A stretch of 36,723 bases of DNA, from NCBI GenBank assembly GCA_964585635.1, contig CAZPEV010000008.1, positions 1 through 36,723 of the forward strand. Direction: 5' to 3'. The notes under the pieces are model-generated. The model ran no database searches. It worked only from the letters and a program-made list of their open reading frames with translations, and was not told where the DNA came from. Below are positions 15,583 to 24,052 of this stretch, one piece after another. The position numbers and the translations under genes are program-made. Source of the DNA: CAZPEV01 sp964585635. Lineage in GTDB: Bacteria; Zixibacteria; MSB-5A5; GN15; JAAZOE01. Every line of letters starts with the position of its first letter. Positions within the stretch are counted from its first letter, which is position 1.

Positions 15583-18500
15583 ATGAGCGCCTTTGCTGAC
15601 TACATCAAAGAGATACGGAAGAACCTCGATAAGGGCGACTCCACCGAACACACCCACCGCCCCGCTCTGGAAAAGCTCCTTGAAGCGTGCGGCAGAGATA
15701 TTGAAGCCACGAACGAACCGCGACGCATCGCCTGCGGCGCGCCCGACTTCAACATTAGCAGAAAGGATGTCCCCCTCGGACATGTGGAGACGAAAGACGT
15801 TGGCGTCAACCTCGACGAAATGGAGCGCGGCAAAGGGCCGAACGGGGACCAGTTCAAACGGTACTCCACGTTGCCCAACTGGATTCTCACGGACTATTTG
15901 GTGTTCCACTGGTACGCGGCAGGCGAAAAACGCCTGACCGTTCGCGTGGCCGACTGGGATAGCAAAGGCAAACTCAAATCCGCTATGGATGGCGAGGAGC
16001 GTCTGACCGCACTCCTGACGGCATTCTACGCCCAACCAGCGTTGACCGTCGGCACTGCCAAGGAACTTGCCAGCCGTATGGCCGGCATGACGCGCATGAT
16101 CCGCGACCTCATCCTTGCCGCTCTTATGCAGGAAGAGGAAAAGGCGGATAAGGTCAAGAGCAGCGTCGTAAGCGAGACCATGCCGGGTTACGGCGAGCCG
16201 ACAAACTGGCTTCACGAGTGGCTGCACGCCTTCCGGGACACACTCATTCCCGATCTAAGCGAACACCAGTTCGCCGATATGTTCGCTCAAACCTTGGCCT
16301 ACGGCCTCTTCGCCGCCCGCGTGCATGAACCGGATAGACCTTTCTCGCGTGAGTCCGCGGCCGCCAATCTCCCCCGCACCAATCCCTTCCTACGTGAACT
16401 TTTTGAGCAAATCGCCGGCGTAAGGATGCCCGACACGATTGCCTGGGCCGTGGATGACATGGTGGAATTGATCAAGCACGCCGATATGACGGAAATCCTC
16501 CGGGACTTTGGCAAGTGCAAGGGGCGGGAGGACCCCGTGGTCCACTTTTACGAGACCTTCCTTGCCGCCTACGATCCGGCTATGCGGGAAGTCCGGGGCG
16601 TCTTCTACACCCCGGAACCCGTCGTCAGCTACATCGTAAACTCGCTTGACTGGCTGATCAAGACCCGTCTCGGCCGCCCCAAGGGACTGGCCGACGAGAG
16701 CACCCTTATTCTCGACACCGCTACCGGAACCGCCACCTTTCTCTATTTCGTCATAGAGTTGATCCACCAGGGATTCCGCAAGCAACTCGGCGCGTGGGAC
16801 GACTACGTCAGTCGCCACATTCTGCCCCGCATTTTCGGTTTTGAACTGCTTGTGGCCCCCTATGCCGTTGCACACCTTAAAATCAGCATGCTCCTTGAGC
16901 AGTCCGGCTATACGTTCGGCAGCAACCAACGTCTCGGCATCTACCTGACCAACACGCTGGAAGAGGCCGCGAAAAAATCGGAAATGCTCCTTGGCCAATT
17001 CGTCTCCCGAGAAGCAAACGCCGCCGCAGAAATCAAACGCGAGCGGCCAATTATGGTAGTCCTCGGCAATCCGCCATACTCCTACCGGTCTGCCAATAAT
17101 GGCAATTGGATCGTCTCTCTGGTGAAGGAGTATTATCAAGTGGACGGAAAACCACTTGACGAACGGAACCCCAAAGGATTGCAGGATGACTACGTGAAAT
17201 TCATCCGATTCGCCGAATGGCGAATTGACAAGACCGGCGAGGGCGTCCTTGGATATATCACCAACAACGGCTATCTGGATAACCCGACCTTCCGGGGGAT
17301 GCGCCAGCACCTTATGCAGACCTTCGACGAAATATATGTCCTCGACCTGCATGGGAACTCCAAGAAGAAGGAGAAAGCCCCAGACGGCGGAAAGGATGAA
17401 AACGTTTTCGACATCCAACAGGGCGTAGCGATTCTGCTGGCGGTGAAGGTGAAGCGGGAAAAGGATGAGACAAAGGCAACTACCCGTATATTCCATGCCG
17501 ACTTGTGGGGACGCCGTGACCTTTACGAAAATGAACAACTCACTGGCGGCAAGTATCGGTGGCTATGGGAGAACAATGCGAAGACAACGCTGTGGCAGGA
17601 GTTGAAGCCGTCGTCGCCATTCTATCTATTCATACGACAGAACGAGACTTTAAAATCCGAATACGACAACTTTGCAAAAATCCGGGACATCTTCTGTCTG
17701 ACAGGACAAGGGTTCACTTCCTCTCGTGATGATTTTGCCATTGCGCTGACGCAGATTGAGGCATCAGAACGCCTTGGTGATTTACTTGACACAACCAAAT
17801 CAATTGCAGAATTGGTTAACAAATACCACTTGGCGGATACAGGAACGTGGCGTCTCGCCGATGCTCGAATCAAAATTCAAATGGATTCTGCGGTGATGAC
17901 TTCTGTTCGTACGTGCCTGTATCGTCCATTCGATTTCAGATATTGCCTGCTCCATCCCGCTGTAATGGATAGAACCCGTTTAGATTCACAAAGACACATG
18001 TTTCAGCGGAATGTCGCCATGTCGCTAACTCGCACAGTCGAGATTCAAAGGGGTTTTGAGCATGTGCTTGCGACTCATCTTGTACTGGACCGACATGCAG
18101 TTTCGCTGAAGGAAATCAATTACCTTTTCCCGCTCTATCTCTATCCCTCCGCCAACCAACTGGACGCTTCGTCCGGTCGCCGCCCGAACATCAGCACTGC
18201 ATTCCTGAAAGCGTTGGCGGGTAAACTCAATGCACCGCAGGAAGGGTCGCACGGACTGCCCAAGGGCGTTACCCCCGAGGACATCTTCCACTATGCCTAT
18301 GCCATTTTCCACTCGCCGACCTACCGCACGCGTTACGCCGAATTCCTGAAGATTGACTTTCCGCGCCTGCCGCTCACGAGCAAGCGGGATATGTTCTTCA
18401 GTTTGGCCGCCTTGGGCGGAGAACTTGTCGGCTTGCACCTCATGGAATCGCCGAAACTGAACTCCCTGATTACGGAGTTTCCCGATAAAGGGACAAACGT

Positions 18501-18612
18501 GGTCGAGAAGGTGCGGTACACGGACATGACCGATCGCGTCTGGATCAACCCGTCTCAATATTTCGGCGATGTACCCGCCGCCGTCTGGAGCTTCCATATC
18601 GGCGGCTACTAG
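15583..18612 (+). CDS. type ISP-like restriction-modification enzyme, ends at in-frame TAG
   Basis: 1009 aa to the TAG. One polypeptide combining nuclease, adenine methyltransferase and specificity functions, for self/non-self DNA discrimination. N-terminus: Mrr/PD-(D/E)xK-like nuclease with Pro-Asp55 (GAPDFNI) and Glu69-Thr-Lys71 (HVETKDVG). Middle: N6-adenine methyltransferase fold with motif I ILDTATGTATF (about 376-386) and catalytic motif IV GNPPYS (495-500). The C-terminal half is the type ISP specificity region. There is no SF2 helicase region between nuclease and methylase, unlike LlaGI-type enzymes (about 1,500 aa). Motif I has GTA where the family has GTG. The frame continues for 57 more codons past the TAG with the family's normal C-terminus. 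A weak Shine-Dalgarno (GAGAGATGAAGA) precedes the ATG. Confidence 0.88.
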   Translation: MSAFADYIKEIRKNLDKGDSTEHTHRPALEKLLEACGRDIEATNEPRRIACGAPDFNISRKDVPLGHVETKDVGVNLDEMERGKGPNGDQFKRYSTLPNWILTDYLVFHWYAAGEKRLTVRVADWDSKGKLKSAMDGEERLTALLTAFYAQPALTVGTAKELASRMAGMTRMIRDLILAALMQEEEKADKVKSSVVSETMPGYGEPTNWLHEWLHAFRDTLIPDLSEHQFADMFAQTLAYGLFAARVHEPDRPFSRESAAANLPRTNPFLRELFEQIAGVRMPDTIAWAVDDMVELIKHADMTEILRDFGKCKGREDPVVHFYETFLAAYDPAMREVRGVFYTPEPVVSYIVNSLDWLIKTRLGRPKGLADESTLILDTATGTATFLYFVIELIHQGFRKQLGAWDDYVSRHILPRIFGFELLVAPYAVAHLKISMLLEQSGYTFGSNQRLGIYLTNTLEEAAKKSEMLLGQFVSREANAAAEIKRERPIMVVLGNPPYSYRSANNGNWIVSLVKEYYQVDGKPLDERNPKGLQDDYVKFIRFAEWRIDKTGEGVLGYITNNGYLDNPTFRGMRQHLMQTFDEIYVLDLHGNSKKKEKAPDGGKDENVFDIQQGVAILLAVKVKREKDETKATTRIFHADLWGRRDLYENEQLTGGKYRWLWENNAKTTLWQELKPSSPFYLFIRQNETLKSEYDNFAKIRDIFCLTGQGFTSSRDDFAIALTQIEASERLGDLLDTTKSIAELVNKYHLADTGTWRLADARIKIQMDSAVMTSVRTCLYRPFDFRYCLLHPAVMDRTRLDSQRHMFQRNVAMSLTRTVEIQRGFEHVLATHLVLDRHAVSLKEINYLFPLYLYPSANQLDASSGRRPNISTAFLKALAGKLNAPQEGSHGLPKGVTPEDIFHYAYAIFHSPTYRTRYAEFLKIDFPRLPLTSKRDMFFSLAALGGELVGLHLMESPKLNSLITEFPDKGTNVVEKVRYTDMTDRVWINPSQYFGDVPAAVWSFHIGGY

Positions 18613-18786
18613 GTTTGCGAGAAATGGCTCAAGGACCGCAAAGGCCGTTCCCTGACGTACGAAGACATTCAGCATTATCAGAAGATCGTCGTGGCCCTGA
18701 ACGAGACCATCCGCCTCATGGCCGAGATTGACCAGGTGATCGAAAACCAAGGCGGCTGGCCCGGCGCTTTTTCCACCAACGGGTAA
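18610..18786 (+). pseudogene. in-frame continuation of the restriction-modification gene after TAG
   Basis: After TAG (18610-18612) the same frame runs on for 57 codons to a TAA at 18784-18786: it begins VCEKWLKDRKGRSLTYED, continues IQHYQKIVVALNETIRLM and ends GGWPGAFSTNG. From memory of this enzyme family the unbroken protein reads IGGYQVCEKWLKDRKGR, so TAG replaces a Gln codon (CAG to TAG is one transition). The tail is intact, which points to a recent nonsense change, readthrough, strain variation or a base error. Confidence 0.8.
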
Positions 18787-18880
18787 CTCGCAGGCTAAGT
18801 CCCTAGGTTACTCCCGCGACATTCCGAGATCGCCACGACCCGCCACAGTCGCGGAGCAGGGTAAAATTGTCTGAAACCTA

Positions 18881-18910
18881 TTGCCCTTATAGGCGTTAAT
18901 GCTATATATT
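18881..18910 (+). promoter_or_regulatory. candidate promoter of the panD operon
   Basis: TTGCCC (18881-18886), an 18-bp spacer, and TATATT (18905-18910). A small hairpin GGCGG-AAAG-CCGCC (18921-18934) stands just before the GGAGG ribosome site and could affect translation of panD. Confidence 0.4.
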
Positions 18911-18952
18911 ATTATCTGTTGGCGGAAAGCCGCCCTGGAGGTGAATACCTGT

Positions 18953-19303
18953 ATGATGGTGACGTTGTGCCGAGCCAAAATTCATCGCGCCACCGTAACC
19001 GAGGCCGATTTGGACTATGAGGGCTCGATCTCAATTGACAAGACTCTGATCGAGGCCGCCGGGCTTTTGCCCTACGAACAGGTCCATGTGGTCAACATCA
19101 ATACCGGCACGCGCCTGGAAACCTATGTTATTGAGGCACCTGCCGGCAGCGGAACGATTTGCCTCAATGGTGCCGCCGCACGATTGGGGGCCAAGGGGGA
19201 CAAGATAATAATTCTGGCCTACGGCCAATTGCCGACCGAGGAAGCCAAGCGATTCAAGCCCGCCCTGATCCATGTCGACAATAATAACAGGGTTATCGAT
19301 TAA
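18953..19303 (+). CDS. panD: aspartate 1-decarboxylase
   Basis: Converts L-aspartate to beta-alanine for pantothenate (coenzyme A) synthesis. Made as a pro-enzyme that cleaves itself between Gly24 and Ser25, leaving a pyruvoyl group; the site is visible as YEG/SISID at exactly that position when translation starts at 18953. 116 aa, slightly shorter than the E. coli enzyme (126) but complete through NGAAARLGAKGDKIII. GGAGG lies 11 bp upstream. The frame is open upstream to 18899 but that extension overlaps the promoter. The TAA stop shares its last A with the ATG of glmU, so the two are co-translated. Confidence 0.95.
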   Translation: MMVTLCRAKIHRATVTEADLDYEGSISIDKTLIEAAGLLPYEQVHVVNINTGTRLETYVIEAPAGSGTICLNGAAARLGAKGDKIIILAYGQLPTEEAKRFKPALIHVDNNNRVID

Positions 19304-20091
19304 TGACTGACATTGCCGCGGTCGTTCTGGCCGCCGGAAAAGGGAAGCGAATGAAATCGGACCTGGTCAAGGTCCTGCACACCCTTTTCGGACGACCAAT
19401 GATTGAGTATCTAATAGACACTCTTATCTCCTTGAATATCAAGAAGATAGTGATTGTAATCGGGCATCAGGCAGACTTGGTTATGGCCACTCTGGATAAA
19501 TATCAAGGGAAGATTGAATTCGCCATTCAGGCAGAACAGCTCGGAACCGGCCATGCCGTTCTGATGGCGGAAGAAGTTCTATCCGGGTTTTCGGGTGATA
19601 TACTGGTGATGGCCGGTGATGTTCCCCTTCTGACCGGGAAGACGATTAACAAGCTTCTTTCCATTCACCGGAGGGAGAAGGCGTCGGCAACGGTGTTGTC
19701 ATCGCTGCCTCCCGACCCGGCTGGATATGGACGGGTCATTCGTATTCCCGGAACAGATTTGGTAGATCGGATTGTCGAGCATAAAGACGCCGACGAGAAT
19801 CAGAGGAAAATCGGTGAAATCAACTCGGGGACTTTCTGCTTTGATTCCCGATACTTGTTTGCGGCGCTTCGCCGGATTCGATCCGATAACAGCCAAAACG
19901 AGTACTACCTGACCGACGTCATGGAGATATTGCGAGGAGAGGGACATAAGGCGGCGGTTTGTCTGGCCGATGACCCCGGTGAGGTCCTGGGAGTAAATTC
20001 CTTCGAGCAACTGGCCGAGTTGGAGGCCCGTTTTGGCCGGAAGGCCGGTTTTAAGGCACCGATCGGCCGGCAGGAACGTATAAAGAAATGA
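19303..20091 (+). CDS. glmU: UDP-GlcNAc pyrophosphorylase domain protein (GlmU N-terminal type)
   Basis: 262 aa nucleotidyltransferase that by family would join GlcNAc-1-phosphate and UTP to UDP-GlcNAc, the precursor of peptidoglycan and lipopolysaccharide. The signature LAAGKGKRMKSDLVKVLH binds the nucleotide; AEQLGTGHAVLMAE, MAGDVPLL and INSGTFCFD are the expected later motifs, with YYLTDV near the end. The C-terminal left-handed beta-helix acetyltransferase domain of bifunctional GlmU is absent: the protein stops after GVNSFEQLAELEARFG. Either acetylation is done by another protein, or this is a related sugar-1-phosphate uridylyltransferase. Starts on the last base of the panD stop. Confidence 0.88.
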   Translation: MTDIAAVVLAAGKGKRMKSDLVKVLHTLFGRPMIEYLIDTLISLNIKKIVIVIGHQADLVMATLDKYQGKIEFAIQAEQLGTGHAVLMAEEVLSGFSGDILVMAGDVPLLTGKTINKLLSIHRREKASATVLSSLPPDPAGYGRVIRIPGTDLVDRIVEHKDADENQRKIGEINSGTFCFDSRYLFAALRRIRSDNSQNEYYLTDVMEILRGEGHKAAVCLADDPGEVLGVNSFEQLAELEARFGRKAGFKAPIGRQERIKK

Positions 20092-20179
20092 GGTCAGGGA
20101 CTTGGCTGACCTGAAAATAGTTGACAGAGAATTTGAACATCGGTTTATTTTAAGAGTCTCCATGGTAGGAGAAAATTGT

Positions 20180-20659
20180 ATGAGAACCGTGACCTGCATC
20201 ATCGTGGCTGTGGTGGTTAGTCTGCTGACAGGGTCGGCCATGGCGCAAAATGTCGACCGGGTGGAAGTCAAGCAGATTACCCAGAAGTACGATTTGGGAT
20301 TATCCAAGAGGCCCTTTCAATCATTTCTTGATTTGTCGCGGTTCCATATGTCGCAGTCGTACTCGCTCGGATTCTTCTCCGGCGGCGGCCAATCGGGGGC
20401 GCTGGGGATGTATAACAACACTATCTCTTACCAGTTGGCAAATCCCCTGACCCTGACGTTGAACATGGGCATACTGCATGACCCAAGCGTCTTGTGGGGG
20501 GACAAGAAGTCGGGGACGTCCGCCCGGTTCCTGCCCTCCGGCTGGCTGGATTGGCGGCCGTCGCAGAATTTCCGGATGTCGATCGGTTTTGAGACGATCC
20601 CGGTCTATTACAATTACGGACCTTTCGGTATCGGGAGGAGCGGTTATTGGTATCGGTAG
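20180..20659 (+). CDS. small exported beta-rich protein, unknown function
   Basis: 159 aa from the ATG at 20180, which has AGGAG 8 bp upstream and opens a signal peptide (MRTVTCIIVAVVVSLLTGSAMA, cleaved before QN). The mature part alternates polar and hydrophobic residues with many Gly, Ser, Tyr and Trp (SYSLGFFSGGG, LTLTLNMGIL, FRMSIGFETIPVYYNYGPF), as in short outer-membrane-associated beta proteins. I do not recognise a family. The longer frame back to 20102 has no ribosome site. The stop is TAG, 48 bp ahead of the next gene and in its frame. Lies within the panD-rho run, so is probably co-transcribed. Confidence 0.75.
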   Translation: MRTVTCIIVAVVVSLLTGSAMAQNVDRVEVKQITQKYDLGLSKRPFQSFLDLSRFHMSQSYSLGFFSGGGQSGALGMYNNTISYQLANPLTLTLNMGILHDPSVLWGDKKSGTSARFLPSGWLDWRPSQNFRMSIGFETIPVYYNYGPFGIGRSGYWYR

Positions 20660-20707
20660 CGGCGCAGCTTCCATCGTCTTCCCGCCAACCCTCCCGCAAA
20701 GTTTTTC

Positions 20708-21250
20708 ATGGCTAGAGAATCGCGCAAGTTGAAAGCTGATTCCGCTTATCGTATCAGGCGGGCCAAGAGCAAGAAGCCGCTCCGCTTTGTGGAGTTGGGT
20801 ATTGTTGTCTTGTTTCTGATCGTGGCGGCCTATATAGCCTCTATCACGGTTCACATGACCAAGGGATACACTCAGGAGAAAGAGGTTCCCCAGTATTTTA
20901 TCAACGTCCAGATTCTCAACGGCTGCGGTGAGAAGGGAATCGCCTATACGGTGGCCGATAAGCTTGAAGATTTGGTCCGCAAGCCGCTTTCTGTCCGCGT
21001 GATCGACTCCGATAATTTCGACCGTTTTGACGTAGAAAAGACGTTTGTGATATCCCGGAGGCAGGATTTGACGCCGGCCATGCTGCTGGCCCAGCAGCTC
21101 GGCCTCGACATTCCGGTCACCTACCGGGAGATAGACGACAACTACCTGGATATCGGCGCCACGCTGGTTCTGGGAAAGGACTGCCGTGCCGTGCTGGCCG
21201 CCGCCCGTGATCATCAGGCCGCTCCGGCAGTTTCAGGTGCAGGAGGATAA
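20708..21250 (+). CDS. LytR C-terminal (LytR_C) domain membrane protein
   Basis: 180 aa. A basic cytosolic N-terminus (about 1-27) and one transmembrane helix (about 28-48, VELGIVVLFLIVAAYIA) precede an extracytoplasmic LytR_C-type domain starting FINVQILNGCGEKGIAYTVA and continuing VRVIDSDNFDRFDVEKT. The domain is found alone or behind LytR-CpsA-Psr domains and is linked to cell-envelope work; in this lineage it often stands just before rsfS. The catalytic LytR-CpsA-Psr part is not present. No clear Shine-Dalgarno precedes the ATG. The stop (TAA) is 12 bp before rsfS. Confidence 0.82.
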   Translation: MARESRKLKADSAYRIRRAKSKKPLRFVELGIVVLFLIVAAYIASITVHMTKGYTQEKEVPQYFINVQILNGCGEKGIAYTVADKLEDLVRKPLSVRVIDSDNFDRFDVEKTFVISRRQDLTPAMLLAQQLGLDIPVTYREIDDNYLDIGATLVLGKDCRAVLAAARDHQAAPAVSGAGG

Positions 21251-21262
21251 TAGGACCCGTTG

Positions 21263-21604
21263 ATGACATCTCTCGCGCTCGCCCGTGCCGCCGGTACGCT
21301 GGCATTATCAAAAAAAGGCTTTGACGTCAGGATACTCAAGCTGAAGAAGCTCTCCTCGGTTTGCGATTATTTTGTGATCTGTTCCGGATCGGTGGAGCTG
21401 CACGTCAGGGCCATCGCCGACGCCGTCGAGGATGGGTTGCGCGCCAAGGGGGTCAGGCCGTCGCACCGGGAAGGGGGCGAAAGGTCGCGATGGACGCTGC
21501 TGGACTATTTTGACGTCGTGGTACATGTCTTCACCGAAGAGGCGCGTCAGTTCTACGCGCTGGAGAAACTGTGGGGTGACGCCCCCGTGGAAACGTTAGA
21601 GTAG
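21263..21604 (+). CDS. rsfS: ribosome silencing factor RsfS
   Basis: 113 aa. Binds ribosomal protein uL14 and blocks joining of the 50S and 30S subunits when nutrients are short. Family landmarks: LKKLSSVCDYFVICSGSVELHVRAIAD, then the W-containing DYFDVVVHVFTEEARQFYALEKLWGDA. Length is typical. The ATG at 21263 is used; a TTG sits one codon earlier. Translation is probably helped by the AGGAGG in the end of the previous gene. Confidence 0.95.
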   Translation: MTSLALARAAGTLALSKKGFDVRILKLKKLSSVCDYFVICSGSVELHVRAIADAVEDGLRAKGVRPSHREGGERSRWTLLDYFDVVVHVFTEEARQFYALEKLWGDAPVETLE

Positions 21605-21686
21605 ACCGCCCGCGCGGCGGGATATCCGCCGAGGGCATTCTCCCGTGACAAATGAATAGCTGAGCTACTTTACATAAGGATACTGT

Positions 21687-22934
21687 ATGGACATTGCAAC
21701 GCTCAAGACAAAGACGATCGCCGAACTGCTCAAGATTGCCGAAGAACTTGACATTCCCGGTGTATCGGGATTGCGCAAATCGGAACTGATATTCAAGGTT
21801 CTGGAATCGCAGTCCGCTCAGAACGGCCTGATATTCGCCGAAGGGGTTCTGGAAATTCTGGACGAAGGGTACGGTTTCTTGCGTTCCTCCGACTACAACT
21901 ACCAACCCGGCCCTGACGACATCTACGTCTCTCCCTCGCAGATCAAACGGTTCGACCTTCGCACCGGCGACACCGTTTCGGGACAGGTCCGGCCTCCGAA
22001 GGAATCGGAACGGTACTTCGCCTTGTTGAAGATCGAGGCGATCAACGCCGAGCCGCCCGAGGTGGCCAAGCACAAGACCCTGTTCGACAACCTGACCCCG
22101 CTTTATCCCGACGTCCAGTTCAATCTGGAAACCGATCCGGAGGAACTGACGACGAGGATCATCGACCTGATGTGTCCGATCGGGAAGGGGCAGCGGGCCT
22201 TGATCACCTCTCCCCCCAAGGCCGGCAAGACGATCATTCTGCAGAAGATCGCCAACTCCATCACCACCAACCATCCCGAGGTCAAGCTGATCGTGCTGCT
22301 GATCGACGAGCGGCCGGAGGAAGTCACCGACATGAAGCGCTCGGTCAAGGGTGAAGTCGTGTCCTCGACTTTTGACGAACCGGCCGATCGGCACGTGCAG
22401 GTGGCCGATATGGTGCTGGAAAAGGCCAAGCGGCTGGTAGAACACCAACATCACGTGGTGATCCTGCTCGATTCGGTTACCCGCCTGGCGCGCGCCCACA
22501 ACGCCGTCGTGCCCCACTCCGGCAAGATTCTTTCCGGCGGCGTGGATTCCAACGCCTTGCACAAGCCGAAGCGGTTCTTTGGCGCGGCGCGCAACGTTGA
22601 GGAGGGCGGCTCGTTGACGATTATCGCCACGGCCTTGATCGAGACCGGCAGCCGGATGGACGAGGTCATTTTCGAGGAGTTCAAGGGAACCGGCAACATG
22701 GAAATGGTGCTTGACCGCCGCATCGCCGACCGGCGTATCTTCCCGGCCATGGATATCAACCGCTCCTCCACCCGCAAGGAAGAGCTGCTGCAACCGCCGG
22801 AGATATTGAACAAGGTTTGGATTCTGCGGAAATTTCTGGCCGAGATGAACCCGATCGAGGGGATGGAATTCTTGCTGGACCGGATTAAGAAGACCAAGAG
22901 CAATAAGAAGTTCCTCGAATCGATGAAGAGCTGA
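21687..22934 (+). CDS. rho: transcription termination factor Rho
   Basis: 415 aa, full length. N-terminal helical domain (about 1-45), cold-shock-like RNA-binding domain (about 48-118, GVLEILDEGYGFLR with the aromatic RNP1-like segment), then a RecA-type ATPase: Walker A SPPKAGKT (175-182), Walker B VVILLDSVTRLAR, the Q-loop region VDSNALHKPKRFFGAARN and the R-loop area. Hexameric RNA helicase that ends transcription at unstructured C-rich sites. It closes the panD to rho run; an 82-bp gap with a GC-rich dyad (CCGCC..GGCGG near 21607-21630) precedes it, so it may have its own leader. Confidence 0.98.
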   Translation: MDIATLKTKTIAELLKIAEELDIPGVSGLRKSELIFKVLESQSAQNGLIFAEGVLEILDEGYGFLRSSDYNYQPGPDDIYVSPSQIKRFDLRTGDTVSGQVRPPKESERYFALLKIEAINAEPPEVAKHKTLFDNLTPLYPDVQFNLETDPEELTTRIIDLMCPIGKGQRALITSPPKAGKTIILQKIANSITTNHPEVKLIVLLIDERPEEVTDMKRSVKGEVVSSTFDEPADRHVQVADMVLEKAKRLVEHQHHVVILLDSVTRLARAHNAVVPHSGKILSGGVDSNALHKPKRFFGAARNVEEGGSLTIIATALIETGSRMDEVIFEEFKGTGNMEMVLDRRIADRRIFPAMDINRSSTRKEELLQPPEILNKVWILRKFLAEMNPIEGMEFLLDRIKKTKSNKKFLESMKS

Positions 22935-23014
22935 CCGGATTTCACTGGGCCATCCTGCAATTCGGCTGCGAATCAGGGGGCGGACAAGTACTCGGCGGTA
23001 TGTGAGTTGTGCAA

Positions 23015-24052
23015 TCATTCCGTCTTTATCATCTGCCGCAGGTAAGCGATCTTCTTTTGCTGGCGCTCGACTGTCTTGGCCGGCAGATTCGATTCATAGA
23101 TGGCGAATTGCCGCGCGGCCTCACGGGCGCGTGAGGTATCGGTGACTTGGATATAGCCGCGGGCAAGGTAATAGTCAATCTCGACCAGGTTGAAGTAGTT
23201 GCCCGGACGGGGAGCGATTTTCTCCCGCAGCAGGGCGTAGTACCGGGCGGAGTTGGCGAAGTCCCGCTTGAAGTAATAGGCCTGGGCCAGCGGCCAGAGG
23301 AACGACTTCCCCTCGGGATATTTCGGTATCAGGCTCATGGCGATGGTGATGGCGGAGTCATATTTTTCGGCGTCGAGCCAGACCCAGATGAGGGAGACGC
23401 GGGCCGATTGGCGCGACACCAGCGATGATTCGGCGGCCAGACACAGTTCGTCGATTCCCTTTTGGCGCTCATCGTTGAAGATTCCCAGCCAGCGCAAGAG
23501 GCCGCCGACCTTGGCCGACTTCCAGTAATGGAACGCCCCCAGCCCGGCATAGACGTCGTAGAGGGTGCGGTCGCGCTCCAGGGCGCGGTTGTATTCGTCG
23601 CAGGCCTCGAAGCTGAGTTTGATGGCTGATGACAGCGAGCCGAAGCGCGATTCCCAAAGCGAGCGGTACGAGCGCGCATGCCCCTTGATGAGATACATCC
23701 AGGCTTTGGTGTTGCCGACGGTAGTGTCGAGGGCGCCGGCACAGAGGAGATCGACGGTATCGAGCAGCGCCGAGAACGGGATCGGGTACAGATTTTCCTC
23801 TCGGTCGACCATCTCGGCCAGGAGCGTGCCGGCGAGCATCAGGTAGCCGCCGGGGTCGGTGGGATGGGTGCGGATGTAGGCGCGGCAGAGGGAGTCGGCG
23901 GCGGAAAATTGGTCGTTCAGACCCAGGTCGTCGATTGTGGCGCGGAAAGAGGCCTTGGCGCTGTCCATATAGCCTTGCTCGACTACTCCCACCGCAAGCA
24001 GTGGAGCACCGACGCAGAAGAGAAGAGAGGCGATGACGAACAGGTATCTCAT
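23015..24052 (-). CDS. exported TPR-type protein
   Basis: 345 aa. A signal peptide or N-terminal anchor (MRYLFVIASLLFCVGAPLLA; the Cys is not in a good lipobox) is followed by all-helical sequence with repeat-like spacing: ADSLCRAYIRTHPTDPGGYL, ALERDRTLYDVYAGLGAFHY, SLIPKYPEGKSFLWPLAQAY, YFKRDFANSARYYALLREK. These resemble tetratricopeptide repeats, which bind protein partners. No catalytic motif. Likely periplasmic. Converges on rho with 80 bp between stops; I see no classical terminator there. No clear Shine-Dalgarno before the ATG. Confidence 0.8.
   Translation of the reverse strand: MRYLFVIASLLFCVGAPLLAVGVVEQGYMDSAKASFRATIDDLGLNDQFSAADSLCRAYIRTHPTDPGGYLMLAGTLLAEMVDREENLYPIPFSALLDTVDLLCAGALDTTVGNTKAWMYLIKGHARSYRSLWESRFGSLSSAIKLSFEACDEYNRALERDRTLYDVYAGLGAFHYWKSAKVGGLLRWLGIFNDERQKGIDELCLAAESSLVSRQSARVSLIWVWLDAEKYDSAITIAMSLIPKYPEGKSFLWPLAQAYYFKRDFANSARYYALLREKIAPRPGNYFNLVEIDYYLARGYIQVTDTSRAREAARQFAIYESNLPAKTVERQQKKIAYLRQMIKTE

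Noticed and set aside
20657..20707. TAG of the small exported-protein gene with an in-frame path into the LytR_C gene
   Set aside because: A readthrough product would place a transmembrane helix in the middle of an exported protein. The 16-residue link (RRSFHRLPANPP..) looks non-coding, so two separate genes is simpler.
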